Below are positions 19,974-22,148 of a DNA stretch of 22,148 nt, piece after piece. Within the stretch, counting starts at the first letter, position 1, and the number at the start of each line of letters is the position of its first letter. Position numbers and translations under genes: made by a program. Below the pieces are notes generated by a model. The model was not told the DNA's origin and did no database searches. It was given only the letters and a program-made list of their open reading frames with translations. The stretch comes from Prevotellaceae bacterium (GTDB lineage Bacteria > Bacteroidota > Bacteroidia > Bacteroidales > UBA932), in NCBI GenBank assembly GCA_031273485.1, contig JAISRS010000169.1, positions 1 to 22,148 on the forward strand, given 5' to 3'.

Positions 19974-21949
19974 ATCCTCTGCTTGTTTATATATTAAAGG
20001 CGGCAATTGTGCAACTCATATTATTGTTGTGCTACAAAGCGTTATTGCAACGTGATACGTTTTATAATATGGCTCGCTATTATTTTCTCGGCGGCATCCT
20101 GTTCTCGTATATTGCGCCGTTTATTGAGTTAAACATCACCGTTTTGCCTCCTGTGCAAACAATTGAAAACGTCGTGCCGCAAACCGTAGTGATATACGAA
20201 TATTTGCCCGATTTGGAGGCTGTAAATACTGCTGTAAACACTGATATTGCCCCGCCGGCACAAAGTCGCAGGCGATTTTCAATAATGGACAATATTATAC
20301 CCATTGTGCTGATATCAGGCATTATATTTATGCTGGTAAGGTTCGCAAAACAGTGTATAAATCTTCGACGGCTGAAGGTGGAACAACGATACAAATATCC
20401 AAACTACAGTATATTGGATATAAACGCGCCGATAAAGCCGTTTTCGTTCGCTCGCCGAATCTATATCAATCTGAAATTGCACAATGCGCAGGATTTAAAC
20501 GAGATTATACGGCACGAACTTGTACACATCGGTCAATATCACAGTTTTGACATCGTAATAAGCGCCGTCAACCGGTGCATATTCTGGTGGAATCCCGCTG
20601 CATGGATATTAAGCGGCGAAATCCGTAACAATCTGGAATATATTGTTGATAATGAAATGATACAAACCGGTATCGACCGGAAACATTATCAATATCATTT
20701 ATTGAAAATAAGCCGGTTGGCTTATGTAAACAATGTTGCTAATTATTTTAACTATTTCAATTTATATAATTTAAAAAAACGTATTAATATGATGAATAAA
20801 GAAAAAACGCAAGCCATTCATAAGATGAAATGGTTGTTGCTCCTTCCTGTTGCTGTTGCCACAGTCTTGTCTTTCAATCTGAAAAGAGCAAGCGCAACAA
20901 ATGTCGGTTTCATTCCCGACGCAATATTTGCGAATGATATGGCGAATGGTGAACAATCTCAAACACAAGAGTTGAACGCCAATCCGAAAGAAGATTCGGA
21001 AACCGTGGCGAATAGCAGCGAACAAAACGATTCCGAAAAAGTTACTGTTGCAGGCTTCTATCAATCGTCGAAAGTAGAACCGGAAGCCGGAGATACATGT
21101 CTTAGTCAAAATGTTACTCCCGAACGCGATTCCATCTGTTTGGAAGCAAAAAGCGTGCAAGTGTCATTGCCCTCCGATACTATGAAGCTCATGTGTATGA
21201 GTATAGACCGTAACGGGGAAATCAAGTTTAAAATCTTTGTTTCCGATAAATCAAATCAATGGTATATTGCTAAAGACAGTGGTTTTGTGAAAATTAACAA
21301 AGACAGTCTGGACAAAATTACCGGAAATATGAAATCAGTTTACATAAACGCAATCAATAAGGTTCAGTTTGGCGCGGACAGCCTGATTGTTAACCTGAAG
21401 TTTCCCGATTGGGCTTTGCAGATGGAAAATATTATCCGAAAAGCGCAGGATTCCATAAGCGTATCTCGCAGACATAATGTCCCTTTGATTATTATTAACG
21501 GAAACGAAAAAGTTCTGACATATTTAAATAATCTACCTGCTGCTTTTGTGGAATCAGTGTCCGTATTGAAATCTGACGCCGCCACAAAAATGTACGGTAT
21601 AAAGGGAGCAAATGGCGTGGTGGTTATAGAAGTAAAAGATTCGGGAGATATAAAAAACGCGAAACTGCTCCTTGACAATTCCGGCGCGCTGCGAGGGAAT
21701 AATGACACTGTAAATGCCAAAGATACGAATGCGGAAAATATCCTTTTTGCCATAGTGAAACCCGACTCGGAAAACAATTCTCCTCTGATTATTATTGACG
21801 GACAGGAAATACCGGCGATAGACGAATTTCCTGCCGATTCTATTGAATCGATTACCGTACTAAAAAACGATAGCGCCACAAAAATGTACGGAGAAAAAGG
21901 TAAAAACGGGGTAATTATAATAAAAACAAAAAAATCGGAACAACAATGA
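19970..21949 (+). CDS. BlaR1-like M56 membrane metallopeptidase with two C-terminal TonB-plug-like motifs
   Basis: A 659-residue protein. Membrane segments lie near residues 4-22, 32-50, 105-125 and about 285-305. The M56 zinc site HELVH (182-186) is followed by the third ligand in NLEYIVDNE (E223). The C-terminal half (about 310-659) faces the periplasm. Instead of a penicillin-binding sensor it carries two similar segments about 100 residues apart: PLIIINGN...VESVSVLK.DAATKMYG..GANGVVVI (from 504) and PLIIIDGQ...IESITVLKNDSATKMYG..GKNGVIII (from 604). Both resemble the plug domain of SusC-type receptors (ATAIYGSRGANGV). Plug-like tails are known in some Bacteroidota M56 proteins. It probably senses an envelope signal and leads to cleavage of the BlaI-like repressor, to which it is coupled by an ATGA overlap. 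Confidence 0.9.
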   Translation: MNPLLVYILKAAIVQLILLLCYKALLQRDTFYNMARYYFLGGILFSYIAPFIELNITVLPPVQTIENVVPQTVVIYEYLPDLEAVNTAVNTDIAPPAQSRRRFSIMDNIIPIVLISGIIFMLVRFAKQCINLRRLKVEQRYKYPNYSILDINAPIKPFSFARRIYINLKLHNAQDLNEIIRHELVHIGQYHSFDIVISAVNRCIFWWNPAAWILSGEIRNNLEYIVDNEMIQTGIDRKHYQYHLLKISRLAYVNNVANYFNYFNLYNLKKRINMMNKEKTQAIHKMKWLLLLPVAVATVLSFNLKRASATNVGFIPDAIFANDMANGEQSQTQELNANPKEDSETVANSSEQNDSEKVTVAGFYQSSKVEPEAGDTCLSQNVTPERDSICLEAKSVQVSLPSDTMKLMCMSIDRNGEIKFKIFVSDKSNQWYIAKDSGFVKINKDSLDKITGNMKSVYINAINKVQFGADSLIVNLKFPDWALQMENIIRKAQDSISVSRRHNVPLIIINGNEKVLTYLNNLPAAFVESVSVLKSDAATKMYGIKGANGVVVIEVKDSGDIKNAKLLLDNSGALRGNNDTVNAKDTNAENILFAIVKPDSENNSPLIIIDGQEIPAIDEFPADSIESITVLKNDSATKMYGEKGKNGVIIIKTKKSEQQ

Positions 21950-21979
21950 CGAATCCAAAGAGATAGAGTTGTTTGAAAA

Positions 21980-22020
21980 GGGAACCTTTAAACGCCGAAA
22001 AAGCAGTTTTTAAAGGTTCC
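21980..22020. repeat. MITE-like repeat, copy 4, reduced to a terminal hairpin; possible blaR1 terminator
   Basis: GGAACCTTTAAA (21981-21992) and TTTAAAGGTTCC (22009-22020) form a 12-bp perfect stem. The loop side CGCCGAAAAAGCAGTTTTT is the exact reverse complement of the left inner end of copy 1 (AAAAACTGCTTTTTCGGCG). This is therefore an internally deleted copy in reverse orientation, 30 bp after the blaR1-like stop, where it could act as a transcript-end hairpin. No T tract follows. Confidence 0.65.
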
Positions 22021-22094
22021 ATTCGTGTAAATTCGGTGACAAAAATAACATAACCGGACGTTTTCACGTCAATTTGTGAGTAAGGATTCGACCG

Positions 22095-22122
22095 TTTTGT
22101 TACAATTCTTTTCTTAATCTTG
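22095..22122 (+). promoter_or_regulatory. Weak promoter candidate for a gene beyond the window
   Basis: TAATCTTG (22115-22122) is one mismatch from TAnnTTTG. The nearest upstream TTG (22097-22099) is only 15 bp away, shorter than usual. The last 128 bases contain no recognisable coding region. Confidence 0.2.
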
Positions 22123-22148
22123 CAACGGGGATATTCATTTTTTCCCTG

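Noticed and set aside
19602..21949. Beta-lactam resistance operon
   Set aside because: No beta-lactamase or penicillin-binding sensor domain is present; only the regulator/peptidase architecture is shared.

Overview
The window looks like the chromosome of a member of the Bacteroidota, most likely Bacteroidales. The evidence is a SusC-like TonB-dependent receptor with an N-terminal carboxypeptidase-like domain paired with a DUF4249 lipoprotein, a BlaI/M56-peptidase pair whose C-terminus carries TonB-plug-like motifs, and several promoters with the Bacteroidota -7 element TAnnTTTG, three of them with a TTG element 18-21 bp upstream. No rRNA, tRNA, CRISPR array or phage gene was found. Twelve of the thirteen protein-coding genes belong to recognisable families. 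The unusual material is intergenic: the window is dense in palindromic, dispersed and tandem repeats.

Layout. Positions 1-493 are repeats only. A small secreted protein, RNase HII (rnhB) and a LeuA-family synthase follow on the + strand (707-3385). A DUF3298-type lipoprotein and the ribosome-assembly GTPase Der face them on the - strand (3563-5656). From 6004 to 13844 lies a metabolic block on the + strand: a DeoR-type repressor, a large secreted PD40/HzsA-like protein with two CXXCH haem motifs, an SDR dehydrogenase, a DeoC-type aldolase overlapping a zinc alcohol dehydrogenase, and a second SDR dehydrogenase. The combination suggests regulated breakdown of a sugar, polyol or deoxysugar, but the substrate cannot be read from the sequence. 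Next come arabinose-5-phosphate isomerase (kdsD/kpsF type, 14213-15166), the TonB receptor/DUF4249 operon (18577-15361, - strand) and the blaI-blaR1-like operon (19602-21949).

Repeats. (1) Positions 12474-12857 hold a 384-bp element with 21-bp perfect terminal inverted repeats, a 9-bp direct repeat on each flank, and seven tandem 42-bp units. Each unit contains the same 10-bp-arm palindrome. This looks like an undescribed non-autonomous element or protein-binding array. (2) A roughly 122-bp GGGAAC...GTTCCC element occurs four times. Two copies lie directly before, or in frame with, signal peptides of secreted proteins. (3) A family bounded by GGCTAAATCTTATTTTGAGG includes a 326-bp nested palindrome at 19091-19416. 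(4) Clusters of ATTCGTG / CACGAAT motifs fill three gene borders. (5) A compact three-way-junction fold can be drawn upstream of deoC at 10299-10372.

All functional calls rest on reading motifs and known family features. No database search was run.
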